NCBI GenBank assembly: GCA_947473045.1 | Contig: CANJCO010000037.1 | Location: forward strand, 1-48,813 | Reading direction: 5' to 3' | From: Myxococcales bacterium | GTDB lineage: Bacteria > Myxococcota_A > Polyangia > Polyangiales > Polyangiaceae | Length of the DNA: 48,813 nucleotides | In this document: positions 27,992 through 36,989 of the stretch, in pieces | Layout: each line of letters begins with the position of its first letter | Position numbering within the stretch: position 1 is the stretch's first letter | Translations under genes and position numbers: made by a program | The notes under the pieces: model-generated | Told to the model about the DNA's origin: nothing | Database searches by the model: none | Seen by the model: only the letters and a program-made list of their open reading frames with translations

Positions 27992-28034
27992 GAGCGCGCC
28001 GACCCTTGCAATGGCGCGCTCGCGGGGCTGTAAT
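27992..28034 (+). promoter_or_regulatory. Candidate promoter and inverted repeat for the Cys-repeat lipoprotein
   Basis: TTGCAA (28006-28011) and TGTAAT (28029-28034) are 17 nt apart, a good sigma-70-like pair, with the ATG 30 nt downstream. A perfect 9-bp inverted repeat, gagcgcgcc-N12-ggcgcgctc (27992-28021), brackets the -35 so that TTGCAA sits in its centre. This fits an operator or a transcript hairpin if transcription reads in from upstream. Confidence 0.5.
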
Positions 28035-28064
28035 GTTGCGGTTCATCCAAACTTAGGAAACGCC

Positions 28065-29711
28065 ATGCAACTCAATCGTTCCAGGTCGTCCAGGCGACAA
28101 CTCGCCACGCGCGTTGCCATTGTCGTCAGCGTCGCGTCCGCGGTCGCAGCGGCCACTGCCGTTGGCTGCGCGAACAGCCCTACCTATTCGATCGCGCCAG
28201 GCGTCTCGTGCCCGGGCACGCAGTCGCTTTGCGGCGACAGTTGCGCGGATTTTACCAAGGATCCGTCAAACTGCGGCGCCTGCGGCACAAGCTGCAAGAC
28301 GGGCGAAGTCTGCGCGGCGGGCAAGTGCGCGACGACCTGCGTCGGAGGCACTGTCGCGTGCGGACAGTCGTGCACGATCCTCGCGATTGACCCGGAAAAT
28401 TGCGGAGTTTGCGGCACCAAGTGCCCCGCAGCGCAAGTGTGCTCGGCAGGCAAGTGCGCGAGCACGTGCGGCGCGACCGAGACGGTCTGCGGCGGCGCAT
28501 GCGTCGACGCGCAGACCGACCGGGCCAACTGCGGCGCCTGCGGCACGGCGTGCGCTGCCGGTCAGGTGTGCTCCGCGGGCAAATGCGGGTTGTCGTGCCA
28601 GCAGGGGCTGAAGCTGTGCACGGGCCCTGACCCAAGCGACGCGGGCTCGATGAGCGACGCTTCGGCCCCGCTCGCCTACCCCTACTGCGCGCAGATTCAA
28701 ACCGACGGCGCCAACTGCGGCGGCTGCGGCATCACGTGCGGCGCGGGCAGCATCTGCTCAGGCGGCGTGTGCACCGTCAGCTGCCAGCCGAGTGAGCTCA
28801 CGTGCAGCCCCGACGGCGGCGCCGTGTACTGCGCCAATCCCAAGAGCGACAACCTCAACTGCGGCGCGTGCGGCGTCATTTGCAGCGGCAAGACGCCCGT
28901 CTGCACAGGCGGCATTTGCACCGCCGTGTCGGTGTCGTCGGGCTGCACGTCGCCGAGCGTCGTGTCGACCATCACGCTGGATGTGCAGATGTCCGGCATC
29001 CAGTCCAACTTCCACCCGCAGGGGATGACGTACGATCCGTCGCTCGCGCAGTTCGTGCTCGCCCTCCAGGGCCCGACCAACCTCTGGCGCGTGAACACGA
29101 ACGGCACCGTCGGTTCGAAGGTGGCGCTCACCACGAGCGGTCAAAACAGCTTCAACTACATGACGGCGATCGCCGCAGACGCGAACAACTTCTATATTTC
29201 AGACTACACTTGCAACAACGGCTGCCCCGACTTCTTCAAAGTCGCCAAAGGGGGCGGAGCGCCGACCCAGAACAGCACCGACACGGCGGCCTACGGCGGA
29301 TATCCGGTTGCGATCGGCAACAACGGCGCCCTGTATCGTGGAAATATCGTTAACAACACCTACGACTGGACGGGCGTAACCCAGATTCGGGTGTCGAACC
29401 TCGCGAGCGTCGACACGATTACGGCGACGCTCAGCACCAGCATTTCGCAGGGTATCGGCGACCTTGCGTGGGACGGCAGCGCACTTTGGGCGCTCGGCTA
29501 CTGCAAAGACAGCACGCCCAACTGCCCCGCCAGCCTCTTCAAGATCGACCCGCTCACCGGCTCGCTCATCGAGACCGACAAGTCGGTGTATTTGCCAAGC
29601 GGAAACCTGATTCCCGCCGGGCTCGCCTACGACAGCGGATACCTGTATGTGCTGAACTACAGCGAGACCGCCAACGTCGCGGGAACGATTACCAAGTTGC
29701 TCTGCAAGTAA
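28065..29711 (+). CDS. Cysteine-repeat lipoprotein with beta-propeller-like C-terminus
   Basis: The 548-residue product has a signal peptide with lipobox AVGC. Residues 50-290 contain about six copies of a repeat with the form NCGACGxxCxxGxVCxxGxC, spaced by CGxxC units; this is the myxobacterial Cys-rich repeat, whose matches are sometimes mislabelled as enzymes in public annotation. From about residue 300 there are few Cys and many short beta-like units (PQGMTYDPSLAQFVLAL, IAADANNFYISDYT, GLAYDSGYLYVLNYS), as in a surface beta-propeller. It diverges from the DUF362/polyferredoxin/heme cluster across 117 nt. The Cys-repeat region could be a stalk for the propeller on the cell surface. Confidence 0.8.
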   Translation: MQLNRSRSSRRQLATRVAIVVSVASAVAAATAVGCANSPTYSIAPGVSCPGTQSLCGDSCADFTKDPSNCGACGTSCKTGEVCAAGKCATTCVGGTVACGQSCTILAIDPENCGVCGTKCPAAQVCSAGKCASTCGATETVCGGACVDAQTDRANCGACGTACAAGQVCSAGKCGLSCQQGLKLCTGPDPSDAGSMSDASAPLAYPYCAQIQTDGANCGGCGITCGAGSICSGGVCTVSCQPSELTCSPDGGAVYCANPKSDNLNCGACGVICSGKTPVCTGGICTAVSVSSGCTSPSVVSTITLDVQMSGIQSNFHPQGMTYDPSLAQFVLALQGPTNLWRVNTNGTVGSKVALTTSGQNSFNYMTAIAADANNFYISDYTCNNGCPDFFKVAKGGGAPTQNSTDTAAYGGYPVAIGNNGALYRGNIVNNTYDWTGVTQIRVSNLASVDTITATLSTSISQGIGDLAWDGSALWALGYCKDSTPNCPASLFKIDPLTGSLIETDKSVYLPSGNLIPAGLAYDSGYLYVLNYSETANVAGTITKLLCK

Positions 29712-29883
29712 GCAATCGCCGCAGACGGTAACGAGGCCTCGCAGCAGGCAGAGACGAGCGGGGCAGGCATCACCGCCCGCTTGTCTTCATTCCCGCCGGC
29801 CGCAAGACTTCGAGGCGCTCGCTCGCCGTTCACGGCGCCATCCTCGCGCCGTGTCCCCGCGTGCGCTATGTACGTATAAGCCC

Positions 29884-30210
29884 ATGCAGCGATCGCAGCA
29901 GATAGACGCCCGCGCGGAAGAGGTCGAAGCGACCGCTGACGACCCACGCGTAGCGGCTGACGCCCCCGACACGTTCGAGTGCGGCGGTCTCGAGGTTCTG
30001 TACGAGGAGGATCCGGCCCGCCGCTGCGATGCGTGCGCCGAAGAAGTGCGTGACGACGACGAGGGCTACGGGCTTGCGGGCGCGGGCGAGTACATGCAGG
30101 CTCGCGGCAGGGACGTACGCTTCGAGGCCGTGCCGCTCTGCGGGCGCTGCGGCACCGCGATTTTCGCTGCGGCGATGCAGCGGTGGGAAATCGAAGACGA
30201 AGAGGGCTGA
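29884..30210 (+). CDS. Small Cys-pair protein, possible zinc ribbon
   Basis: A 108-residue acidic protein (many Glu/Asp in the first 45 residues and the last ten). It has two Cys pairs, CDAC and CGRC, about 40 residues apart, as in a zinc ribbon, but with no other family mark. I prefer the ATG at 29884; a GTG at 29851 would add 11 residues. The upstream 172 nt, after the lipoprotein stop, show no gene. It converges with the LRV-like gene, 4 nt between stops. Function unknown. Confidence 0.5.
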   Translation: MQRSQQIDARAEEVEATADDPRVAADAPDTFECGGLEVLYEEDPARRCDACAEEVRDDDEGYGLAGAGEYMQARGRDVRFEAVPLCGRCGTAIFAAAMQRWEIEDEEG

Positions 30211-30214
30211 GCGG

Positions 30215-31003
30215 TCACTGCAGCGTGTGGTCGCCGTCGTCCTTGCGCGGATGGCGTCGCACGAGGTGCTCGTTGCACGCAGCGCGAAGGGCCGGAGAGA
30301 GCTGGGTCGATTCAGTCACGAGGCGCAGGTCCTGGCGCATGAGCAAGCTCGCCAGAAGCACTGCAAGTTCGAACGGCGTAGCAGGGTTGAGGACGAGGGC
30401 GAGCCGCACCCGTGGCCGATGTGCCCACCGCGGCGCGCGGGCAACCTCGGCAAGAATTTCCGGTCGCGCTGGCCGGCGCGCAACGAGCGCCACGAGGTCG
30501 TCCTCGGTGAGCCTTGGATTGGCCAGCAGGCCCCGGATGACGTCGGGGTGCGGATCGGCCAGCAGCCGGGCCAGCAAGCCGCGGTCGTGCTTGCGCGCCA
30601 GACTCTTGCGCTCGCCGAGCGTGAGCGGTCGGCCAAAGCCATAGTCGGGGGGCTTGTCGGGCGCCTTGTTGGCGCGCCGTCCCTCGCTCGCCTCGTGAAG
30701 CCGTGCTGCCTTCGGGGCCTGACGCATCAACCGGTCGAGCGCGAGCAGCGGCCCGCCCGCGGCCTCCTCGCGCAATCGCTGCGAAAATGACGCCATTTCG
30801 GGCGCTGACAGGGCGTCGACGATCGCGACAAGCGCCTCCCGGGAGCGCCCCTCGCCCTGTTCTGCGCGCATCGCGACGTCTTCGAGTCGAAGCGCGAGCT
30901 CCGCCGCATCCGTCGTGCGGAACGCGTCGCGCGCCCACGCTACGCGCAGCGACGCGTCGGAGAGGCCGAGTAGCACGCGCACGAGATCGAGCGACGCTTC
31001 CAT
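30215..31003 (-). CDS. LRV/HEAT-like repeat protein
   Basis: From the ATG at 31003 the product has 262 residues; an open frame continues to 31168 but that part is Arg/Gly-rich and unlikely to be translated. The C-terminal half has repeating units such as ADPHPDVIRGLLANPRLT, ARAPRWAHRPRVRLALVLNP and TPFELAVLLASLLMR, which look like leucine-rich-variant or HEAT-type helical repeats; these usually serve as protein-binding scaffolds. The N-terminal half is also helical. No signal peptide, no catalytic motif. It diverges from clpS with 153 nt between the starts. Confidence 0.6.
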   Translation of the reverse strand: MEASLDLVRVLLGLSDASLRVAWARDAFRTTDAAELALRLEDVAMRAEQGEGRSREALVAIVDALSAPEMASFSQRLREEAAGGPLLALDRLMRQAPKAARLHEASEGRRANKAPDKPPDYGFGRPLTLGERKSLARKHDRGLLARLLADPHPDVIRGLLANPRLTEDDLVALVARRPARPEILAEVARAPRWAHRPRVRLALVLNPATPFELAVLLASLLMRQDLRLVTESTQLSPALRAACNEHLVRRHPRKDDGDHTLQ

Positions 31004-31156
31004 CACAAGCTCCAGCGCGAACCGTAGGACCGAAGTCCCGCACGCACAAGGCGCGCCCCCCGCGCGCGAGCGGCGACCGCCTGCCCCCTTGCAACTTGGC
31101 CCCCGACTGCGCAAGGTTGGCGATGCGCCGATTTTGCGCGCGCGCCGAAGGACACC

Positions 31157-31537
31157 TTGATTCATCACGCGACAGCTTCTGCGCTCAGCGCGTCCACGCA
31201 GCTTCCGCCCCGCGCGAGCGCCCCGAAGCAGGGCGACGGCGACACGGGCACCGTCATTGATTTCAAGCCAAAAACAGCCTCACCGCGGCGTTTTCAAGTC
31301 GTGTTTCACAACGACGATTACACGACCATGGAGTTCGTGATCCTCGTGCTGCGGCAGTTTTTTCACAAGACCGAGACCGAGGCGATGTACGTGATGCTTA
31401 CCGTGCACAAGAAAGGTCGCGGCATCGCTGGCGTCTATTCGCGCGACGTCGCCGAGACCAAGGCGGCACAAGTGATGGACTTCGCCCGCGACCACGGCAT
31501 GCCGCTGCTCGTCACCGCCGAACCCGAGCCCGAATGA
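31157..31537 (+). CDS. clpS: ClpS adaptor
   Basis: The 126-residue protein matches the ClpS adaptor: RRFQVVFHNDDYTTMEFVI (44-62) with the Asn-Asp-Asp N-degron-binding site, followed by FHKTETEAMYVMLTVHKKGRG and the C-terminal strand region. It delivers N-end-rule substrates to ClpA. The disordered 43-residue N-terminus is longer than in E. coli. No ATG or GTG is in frame in this part; the TTG at 31157 has GAAGGA five nt upstream, which decides the start. clpA follows 105 nt downstream, the usual clpS-clpA arrangement; clpP is not in the window. Confidence 0.95.
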   Translation: MIHHATASALSASTQLPPRASAPKQGDGDTGTVIDFKPKTASPRRFQVVFHNDDYTTMEFVILVLRQFFHKTETEAMYVMLTVHKKGRGIAGVYSRDVAETKAAQVMDFARDHGMPLLVTAEPEPE

Positions 31538-31642
31538 GCACGCTGCAGCGACGGGGTTGCGACACGAAGCATCCGTCGCCACATTGACCTCGCGCAGCCA
31601 CAACCGCGCCCGCCCTCGTCTGCCACGGAGCCAACCCCGATC

Positions 31643-33922
31643 ATGCGCATCAGTCCCGAAGTCGAAATTGCCCTGTCACTCGCCGCAAACGAGGCCGCGA
31701 GGCGACGTCACGAGTTCGTCAGCGTCGAGCACCTGCTGTACGCGCTGCTGTTCGACGACGAAACCGCGAACGTGATTCGGCACGCCGGCGGTGACGTGAA
31801 AATTATAAAAAAGGGCCTCGAGGACTACCTCGACCAGCAGGACGCCGTTCCCGAAGACGGCGACGAGCCTTCTCCGGCTCCGTCGCGAGGCGTGCAGCGG
31901 GCCATTCGACGCGCTGCCTCACACGTGCAATCAAGCGGAAAAGACGAGGTGAAGGGCCACAACGTCATCGTCGCGATCTTCGCTGAACACGACTCGTTCG
32001 CGGTGAGTCTGCTCGAGCAGGCCGGCGTCACGCGCCTCGACGTGGTGAGCTTCGTTTCGCACGGGGCGTCGAAGCTCGAAGACGAGAGCGCCGTCACTGG
32101 CGATCCGCGCAAGACCGACGCGCAGGGCGACGCGCAGCAGAAGGACCCCCTCGAGGCCTACTGCGTTCACCTGAACAAGGAGGCCGAGCAGGGCCGCATC
32201 GACCCGCTCGTCGGGCGCACAAAAGAGATCGCGCGCATCGTCCAGATCCTGGCGAGGCGAAAAAAGAACAACCCGATGCTGGTTGGCGACAGCGGCGTCG
32301 GCAAGACCGCGATCGTGGACGGACTCGCGCTTGCGGTGCACGAAGGCCGCGTGCCCAGGGCGCTTGAGGGCGCTCAGGTCTACTCGCTCGACATGGGAGC
32401 GCTGCTCGCCGGCACGCGCTACCGCGGCGACTTCGAAGAGCGCCTTAAGGGCGTCATGCGTTCGCTTCAAAAGCTCGACAACGCAATTTTGTTCATCGAC
32501 GAGATTCACACGATCGTCGGCGCTGGATCGACGAGCGGCGGTTCGATGGACGCGTCGAATCTCCTCAAGCCTGCGCTCGCGTCCGGCCGGCTGCGGTGCG
32601 TCGGGTCGACCACGTTCGAAGAGTTCCGTTCGCACATCGAAAAAGATCGCGCGCTCTGCCGCCGCTTTCAGCGCGTCGAAGTGCTCGAGCCCACGGTCGA
32701 TGAGACGCGCCTGATTCTCATCGGTCTGAAGCCAAAATATGAGGCATTTCACGGGGTGAAATACACCGATGACGCGATCGCGTCGGCGGCCTTGCTGGCG
32801 GCGAAATACCTGAACGACCGCAAGCTCCCCGACAAGGCGATCGACCTGCTCGACGAGGCTGGCGCCGCGGTCAAGCTCGCGGCCGGAGAGATGACGGTCA
32901 CCGTGGGCGACATCGAGACCGTGCTGTCCCGCATGGCGCAAATTCCGCCGCGGGAGGTGAAGGGCAGCGACAAGGACCGCCTCAAGTCGCTCGAGAGCGA
33001 GCTCAAGAATGTGGTGTTCGGGCAGGCCGAGGCGATCGAAAGACTCGTCGGCGCCATCAAGCTTTCGCGCGCCGGACTCCGCAGCGGCGACAAGCCGATC
33101 GGGTGCTTCCTGCTCACCGGCCCCACCGGCGTCGGCAAGACGGAAGTCGCCAAACAGCTCGCGCGCACGCTCGGCGTGGCGTTTCACCGCTTCGACATGA
33201 GCGAGTACATGGAGCGCCACACGGTGTCGCGACTCATCGGCGCGCCTCCCGGATACGTCGGCTTCGATCAGGGCGGCCTGCTCACCGACGCCATCAGCAA
33301 GACGCCTCACGCGGTGCTTCTGCTCGACGAAATGGAGAAGGCCCACCCCGACGTTTTCAACATCCTGCTCCAGGTGATGGACCACGGAAAACTGACCGAC
33401 AACAACGGCAAATCCAGCGACTTTAGGCACGTGGTGCTCCTGATGACGAGCAACGTCGGCGCGCGCGATCTCGCGCGACGCGCGGTCGGCTTCGAAGGCG
33501 GCCGCAACTTTGGCGACGCCGATCGCGAGTTCAAGCGCATGTTTTCGCCCGAGTTTCGAAACCGTCTCGACGCGCGCATCGCGTTCAACTCGCTCGGTCG
33601 CGAGACCATGCGCAGCATCGTCGACAAATTCGTCCGCGAGCTGGCGGCGCAACTCGCCGACAAGAAGGTCGACATCTCGTTTTCAGAAGACGCCCTCGCC
33701 TATCTCGCCGACAAGGGCTACGACCCCGACTTCGGCGCGCGGCCCCTCTCTCGGGTCATCGATGACGAGATCAAGCGTGCGCTCGGTGACGAGCTGCTGT
33801 TCGGCGCGCTCGAGCACGGCGGCAAAGCAAGCGTGGGCGCGGCGGACGGCAAGCTCACGTTTCGTTACGAGAGCGGCGAAGCGCCCGCCACTGCAAGCAA
33901 GGACCTCTCGACCGTCAACTGA
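31643..33922 (+). CDS. clpA: ClpA, ATP-dependent Clp protease ATPase subunit
   Basis: The 759-residue protein, almost the length of E. coli ClpA, has an N-terminal Clp repeat domain (about 1-145), a first AAA+ module with Walker A GDSGVGKTA (from 215) and ILFIDEIHTIVGAG, and a second with GPTGVGKTE (from 493), LLLDEMEKAHPDVFNILLQ and a C-terminal D2-small domain (PLSRVIDDEIKRAL). It unfolds proteins and feeds them to ClpP in the cytosol. The IGL/F ClpP-docking loop was not located by me. The short region after its stop has a striking set of half-sites. Confidence 0.96.
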   Translation: MRISPEVEIALSLAANEAARRRHEFVSVEHLLYALLFDDETANVIRHAGGDVKIIKKGLEDYLDQQDAVPEDGDEPSPAPSRGVQRAIRRAASHVQSSGKDEVKGHNVIVAIFAEHDSFAVSLLEQAGVTRLDVVSFVSHGASKLEDESAVTGDPRKTDAQGDAQQKDPLEAYCVHLNKEAEQGRIDPLVGRTKEIARIVQILARRKKNNPMLVGDSGVGKTAIVDGLALAVHEGRVPRALEGAQVYSLDMGALLAGTRYRGDFEERLKGVMRSLQKLDNAILFIDEIHTIVGAGSTSGGSMDASNLLKPALASGRLRCVGSTTFEEFRSHIEKDRALCRRFQRVEVLEPTVDETRLILIGLKPKYEAFHGVKYTDDAIASAALLAAKYLNDRKLPDKAIDLLDEAGAAVKLAAGEMTVTVGDIETVLSRMAQIPPREVKGSDKDRLKSLESELKNVVFGQAEAIERLVGAIKLSRAGLRSGDKPIGCFLLTGPTGVGKTEVAKQLARTLGVAFHRFDMSEYMERHTVSRLIGAPPGYVGFDQGGLLTDAISKTPHAVLLLDEMEKAHPDVFNILLQVMDHGKLTDNNGKSSDFRHVVLLMTSNVGARDLARRAVGFEGGRNFGDADREFKRMFSPEFRNRLDARIAFNSLGRETMRSIVDKFVRELAAQLADKKVDISFSEDALAYLADKGYDPDFGARPLSRVIDDEIKRALGDELLFGALEHGGKASVGAADGKLTFRYESGEAPATASKDLSTVN

Positions 33923-33963
33923 CCGGGTTAGTTGATCGCGACAACTGAACGCATGTACAGTTG
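33916..33963. promoter_or_regulatory. Four alternating CAACTG half-sites
   Basis: CAACTG at 33916-33921, TAGTTG at 33929-33934 (reverse form CAACTA), CAACTG at 33942-33947 and CAGTTG at 33958-33963 occur in alternating orientation; the first three are exactly 13 nt apart. The first one overlaps the clpA stop. They fill the gap before the radical SAM gene, whose GTG is 5 nt after the last site. The pattern resembles an operator for a dimeric regulator, or a weak hairpin (33927-33950). No T-run follows, so it is not a standard terminator. Confidence 0.45.
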
Positions 33964-33968
33964 CGTAC

Positions 33969-35000
33969 GTGCGCTCACTTCCCATCGCGAATCCGGCCAA
34001 TCCCTGGGCGTCGACGCGCGTCAGCTACGACGACGCTGAAACGCCAAGCCAAACCCTCGAAATCTACGAAGACGCGTCCCGCTCGCTGCTGTCGAAGAAC
34101 GACAGCCCCGATGTGCCGTTCACGTGGTCGGCAAACCCCTACCGCGGCTGCATGCACGCGTGCGCGTACTGCTACGCGCGGCCGAGCCACGAGTACCTGT
34201 CGTTTGGCGCGGGCAGCGATTTCGACCGCAAGATCGTGATCAAGCGCGACGCGCCTTCGCTGCTTCGCGAGGCGTTTCAAAAGCGCTCGTGGAAGGGCGA
34301 GGTCGTGGTCTTCAGCGGCGTCACCGACTGTTACCAGCCGCTGGAGGCCACCTACCACCTCACGCGGCAGTGCCTCGAGGTATGCCTCGAATACAAAAAT
34401 CCGGCGCACGTCATCACCAAGTCGCCACTCATCGAGCGCGACCTCGAGCTGCTCGTCGAGCTCGGCCGCAAGGCGAGCGTCGGAGTATCGATCAGCGTGC
34501 CGCTGCTCGATGAGGCCAACGCGCGCGCGCTCGAGCCTTTCGTAACCACGCCGGCGCGACGCATCAAAATCATCGAGCGCCTCGCCCAGGCCGGCGTCGC
34601 CGTCGGCGTGAACGTGGCGCCGGTTATTCCGGGGCTCTCCGACGAAGATATACCCCGCGTGCTCGAGGCTGCGGCCGGGGCTGGAGCCACGCGCGCGCAC
34701 TACGCGATGCTGCGCTTGCCGGGCTCCGTCAAAGCGGTGTTCGAGGAGCGTCTGCGGTCGACGATTCCCGCGCGCGCCGAAAAAGTGCTCGCGCGCTTGC
34801 GTGAGGCGCACGGCGGAAAATTGTATGATGCAAGCTTTGGCAGCCGTGGCCGTGGAGCCGGCCCCTACGCAGACATGATCGCGCGCTTGTTCGAGACCAC
34901 GGCTGCGCGACTCGGCCTGAGCGCAGAGAGCAGCGGAGCGGCGGAGGCGCGAGGCGCCAGCACGTTCGAGCGCCCGACGCCGCAGCTTCGACTCTTTTGA
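33969..35000 (+). CDS. Radical SAM protein, SplB-like (PA0069/Rv2578c type)
   Basis: The 343-residue protein has the radical SAM cluster motif GCMHACAYCYAR with Cys61, Cys65 and Cys68, followed by blocks typical of the spore-photolyase-like PA0069/Rv2578c family: VVFSGVTDCYQPLEA, LTRQCLEVCLEYKNPAHVITKS and GVNVAPVIPGLSD. The family's substrate is not known; it is not a proven photoproduct lyase. The start is GTG at 33969, close behind a cluster of half-sites, and may have nearly no leader. The M1 peptidase gene follows 18 nt after the stop. Confidence 0.88.
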   Translation: MRSLPIANPANPWASTRVSYDDAETPSQTLEIYEDASRSLLSKNDSPDVPFTWSANPYRGCMHACAYCYARPSHEYLSFGAGSDFDRKIVIKRDAPSLLREAFQKRSWKGEVVVFSGVTDCYQPLEATYHLTRQCLEVCLEYKNPAHVITKSPLIERDLELLVELGRKASVGVSISVPLLDEANARALEPFVTTPARRIKIIERLAQAGVAVGVNVAPVIPGLSDEDIPRVLEAAAGAGATRAHYAMLRLPGSVKAVFEERLRSTIPARAEKVLARLREAHGGKLYDASFGSRGRGAGPYADMIARLFETTAARLGLSAESSGAAEARGASTFERPTPQLRLF

Positions 35001-35018
35001 GGTAGGCTCGACGCGCCC

Positions 35019-36989
35019 ATGCGCCGTTCGCACACAAGTCTCGCCCTGCTCCTGCTACTTGCCTCGGCGCCAAGCAGCAGCAGCGCCGGCGCCGCGGGCG
35101 ACACGAGCACCAGGTACGACACCGACGCCGGGCTCCCTGCGCACGCCGCGAACGTGGTCGACTACGCGCTCACGGCAACCCTCGATCCAGGCGCGCACAC
35201 GGTGCACGGCGAGGGCACCATTCGGTGGACGAACACGTCGTCGGTCCCCGCGCGCGAGCTGTGGTTTCACCTGTATTTGAACGCGTTCAAGAACGAAAAG
35301 AGCGTCTTCTTGCGCGAGCCGGTCGGCGGATTTCGCGGCGGGCAGCCCGTGCGCGACTGGGGATCGATCGACGTGCGCAAGCTCGAATGGCGCGACGGCG
35401 AGCGCACCGTGGACCTTTGGGCAACCGCCGAACTTCGGCGCCCCGGCGACGATGACGAGACTGACGTTCGCGTGCCGCTACCCCGGCCCGTCGCGCCCGG
35501 CGAGAGCCTGAGCATGAGCGTCGTATGGGATGACAAGCTGCCGAGCGTCGTCGAGCGCACCGGGTACGACGGCTCGTTCCACATGGTCGCGCAGTGGTTT
35601 CCCAAGATCGCGCGGCTGGAGCCAGCCGGCAACTGGGCGCACTTTCCATTTCACCATTTGGCCGAATTTTATGCCGATTTCGGCACGTACGACGTCACTC
35701 TGCGCGTGCCCAAAGGCGTCATCCTCGGCGCGACGGGCCCTGTGGTGGAGCGGCGCGATGAGGGCTCCGAAGTCGTCGAACGTCACGTGCAGGCCGACGT
35801 GCACGATTTCGCGTGGACGGCGTGGTCCGACTTTTCAAAGCGTGAGGAGACGATCGACGGCGTGCGGGTCGCCATCCTCTACCCGCCGCACTTCGAAGCC
35901 GAGGCCGAGCGCGAGCTTGCCACGATTCGATTCGCCCTCCCCTACTTCGGCAAGACCTATGGGAAGTATCCGTACGAGGTGCTCACGCTCATGCACCCTC
36001 CCGAATCGGCCGGGGAGGCGGGCGGCATGGAATACCCCACGCTGATCACCACAGGTGGCGCTTGGTATGGGCCTCCCGGAATACTTGGAACCGAGCTGGT
36101 GACGATTCACGAGTTCGGTCACCAGTATTTTTACGGCCTTTTGGCCTCTAACGAGGTCGAATGGCCGTTCCTCGACGAGGGCATGAACAGCTTCGCTGAG
36201 CAGGATGCGCTGCGCGCCTGGCTGGGAGAGTCCTCGCTGGTGAAGTTACCGGGAATTTCGGTCAGCGATACCGCGCTCCAGGCCGTCGGAGCCGAGCGCT
36301 ATGCGTCGAGCGCGCGGGTGGCACAGCCCGCCTACGCGTTCGCGACGGGCGCTCAGTACGGCCGCCTCGTCTATTCGCGCACGGCGACGATCTTCGAGAC
36401 GCTTCGTCGCGTCTACGGCGACGGGCCGCTGAAACAGGCGCTGGGACGTTACGCGCGGCGCGCGCGCTTCGAGCATCCCGAACCCGCCGACCTCCTCGCG
36501 GCCGTTGGCGAGGTGCTCGGCGCCGGCGCGGCCGAAGCAGCGCGGGGCGCCCTCTTTGACAAGGCGACGATCGACTACGAAGTCACGAGCGTGTCGTCGA
36601 ATCCGCTGCAGAGCGCTGCGGGCCTCTTTGACGCAAGCGGCAAGCGCGAGTCTGTCGCTCGAAGCACAACCCCGAGCAGCTATGAGGGATGGGCGCTGAT
36701 CACGCGCAAGGGTGCGCTCGAGCTCCCGGTCGACGTGAATCTGGTCGCGCAGGACGGAACGATCTCGCGAACCGTGCTCAGCGGCCACGAGGTCTCGGTG
36801 CGCGTTCCGTACGCCGGCTCATCGCCCCTCGCGTACGCGGTGGTCGATCCGGAGCGCAAGATTCTCCTCGACGGCGACACGAGCAACAACGCAGCCGCGG
36901 CCGCCGGCGCTCCGCGGGGCAGCACCGCGCGAACCTTCGAACGCGCGAGCTACTGGGCGGAGCTGGCGCTGGGCGCGTTGGTTCCATGA
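35019..36989 (+). CDS. M1 family metallopeptidase, exported
   Basis: The 656-residue protein begins with a signal peptide (SLALLLLLASAP, cleavage near residue 24). It has the M1 zinc site HEFGH at 364-368 and, after 18 residues, Glu387 in LDEGMNSF. GGMEYPTLITTGG just before it is the substrate-binding/exopeptidase-like GxMEN-type motif, here GGMEY. An N-terminal beta domain (35-230) and helical C-terminus match M1 aminopeptidases. It probably trims peptides outside the inner membrane. Its stop overlaps the ATG of the next gene (ATGA). Confidence 0.92.
   Translation: MRRSHTSLALLLLLASAPSSSSAGAAGDTSTRYDTDAGLPAHAANVVDYALTATLDPGAHTVHGEGTIRWTNTSSVPARELWFHLYLNAFKNEKSVFLREPVGGFRGGQPVRDWGSIDVRKLEWRDGERTVDLWATAELRRPGDDDETDVRVPLPRPVAPGESLSMSVVWDDKLPSVVERTGYDGSFHMVAQWFPKIARLEPAGNWAHFPFHHLAEFYADFGTYDVTLRVPKGVILGATGPVVERRDEGSEVVERHVQADVHDFAWTAWSDFSKREETIDGVRVAILYPPHFEAEAERELATIRFALPYFGKTYGKYPYEVLTLMHPPESAGEAGGMEYPTLITTGGAWYGPPGILGTELVTIHEFGHQYFYGLLASNEVEWPFLDEGMNSFAEQDALRAWLGESSLVKLPGISVSDTALQAVGAERYASSARVAQPAYAFATGAQYGRLVYSRTATIFETLRRVYGDGPLKQALGRYARRARFEHPEPADLLAAVGEVLGAGAAEAARGALFDKATIDYEVTSVSSNPLQSAAGLFDASGKRESVARSTTPSSYEGWALITRKGALELPVDVNLVAQDGTISRTVLSGHEVSVRVPYAGSSPLAYAVVDPERKILLDGDTSNNAAAAAGAPRGSTARTFERASYWAELALGALVP

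Noticed and set aside
26958-28064. Possible N-terminal extension of the Cys-repeat lipoprotein
   Set aside because: It would lie antisense to the DUF362 gene and would remove the signal peptide that begins at the 28065 ATG.
31004-31168. N-terminal extension of the LRV-like protein
   Set aside because: The extra residues are Arg/Gly-rich, and would overlap the clpS start region.
31931-33652. Antisense frame of 573 codons opposite clpA
   Set aside because: ClpA is clear on the sense strand.
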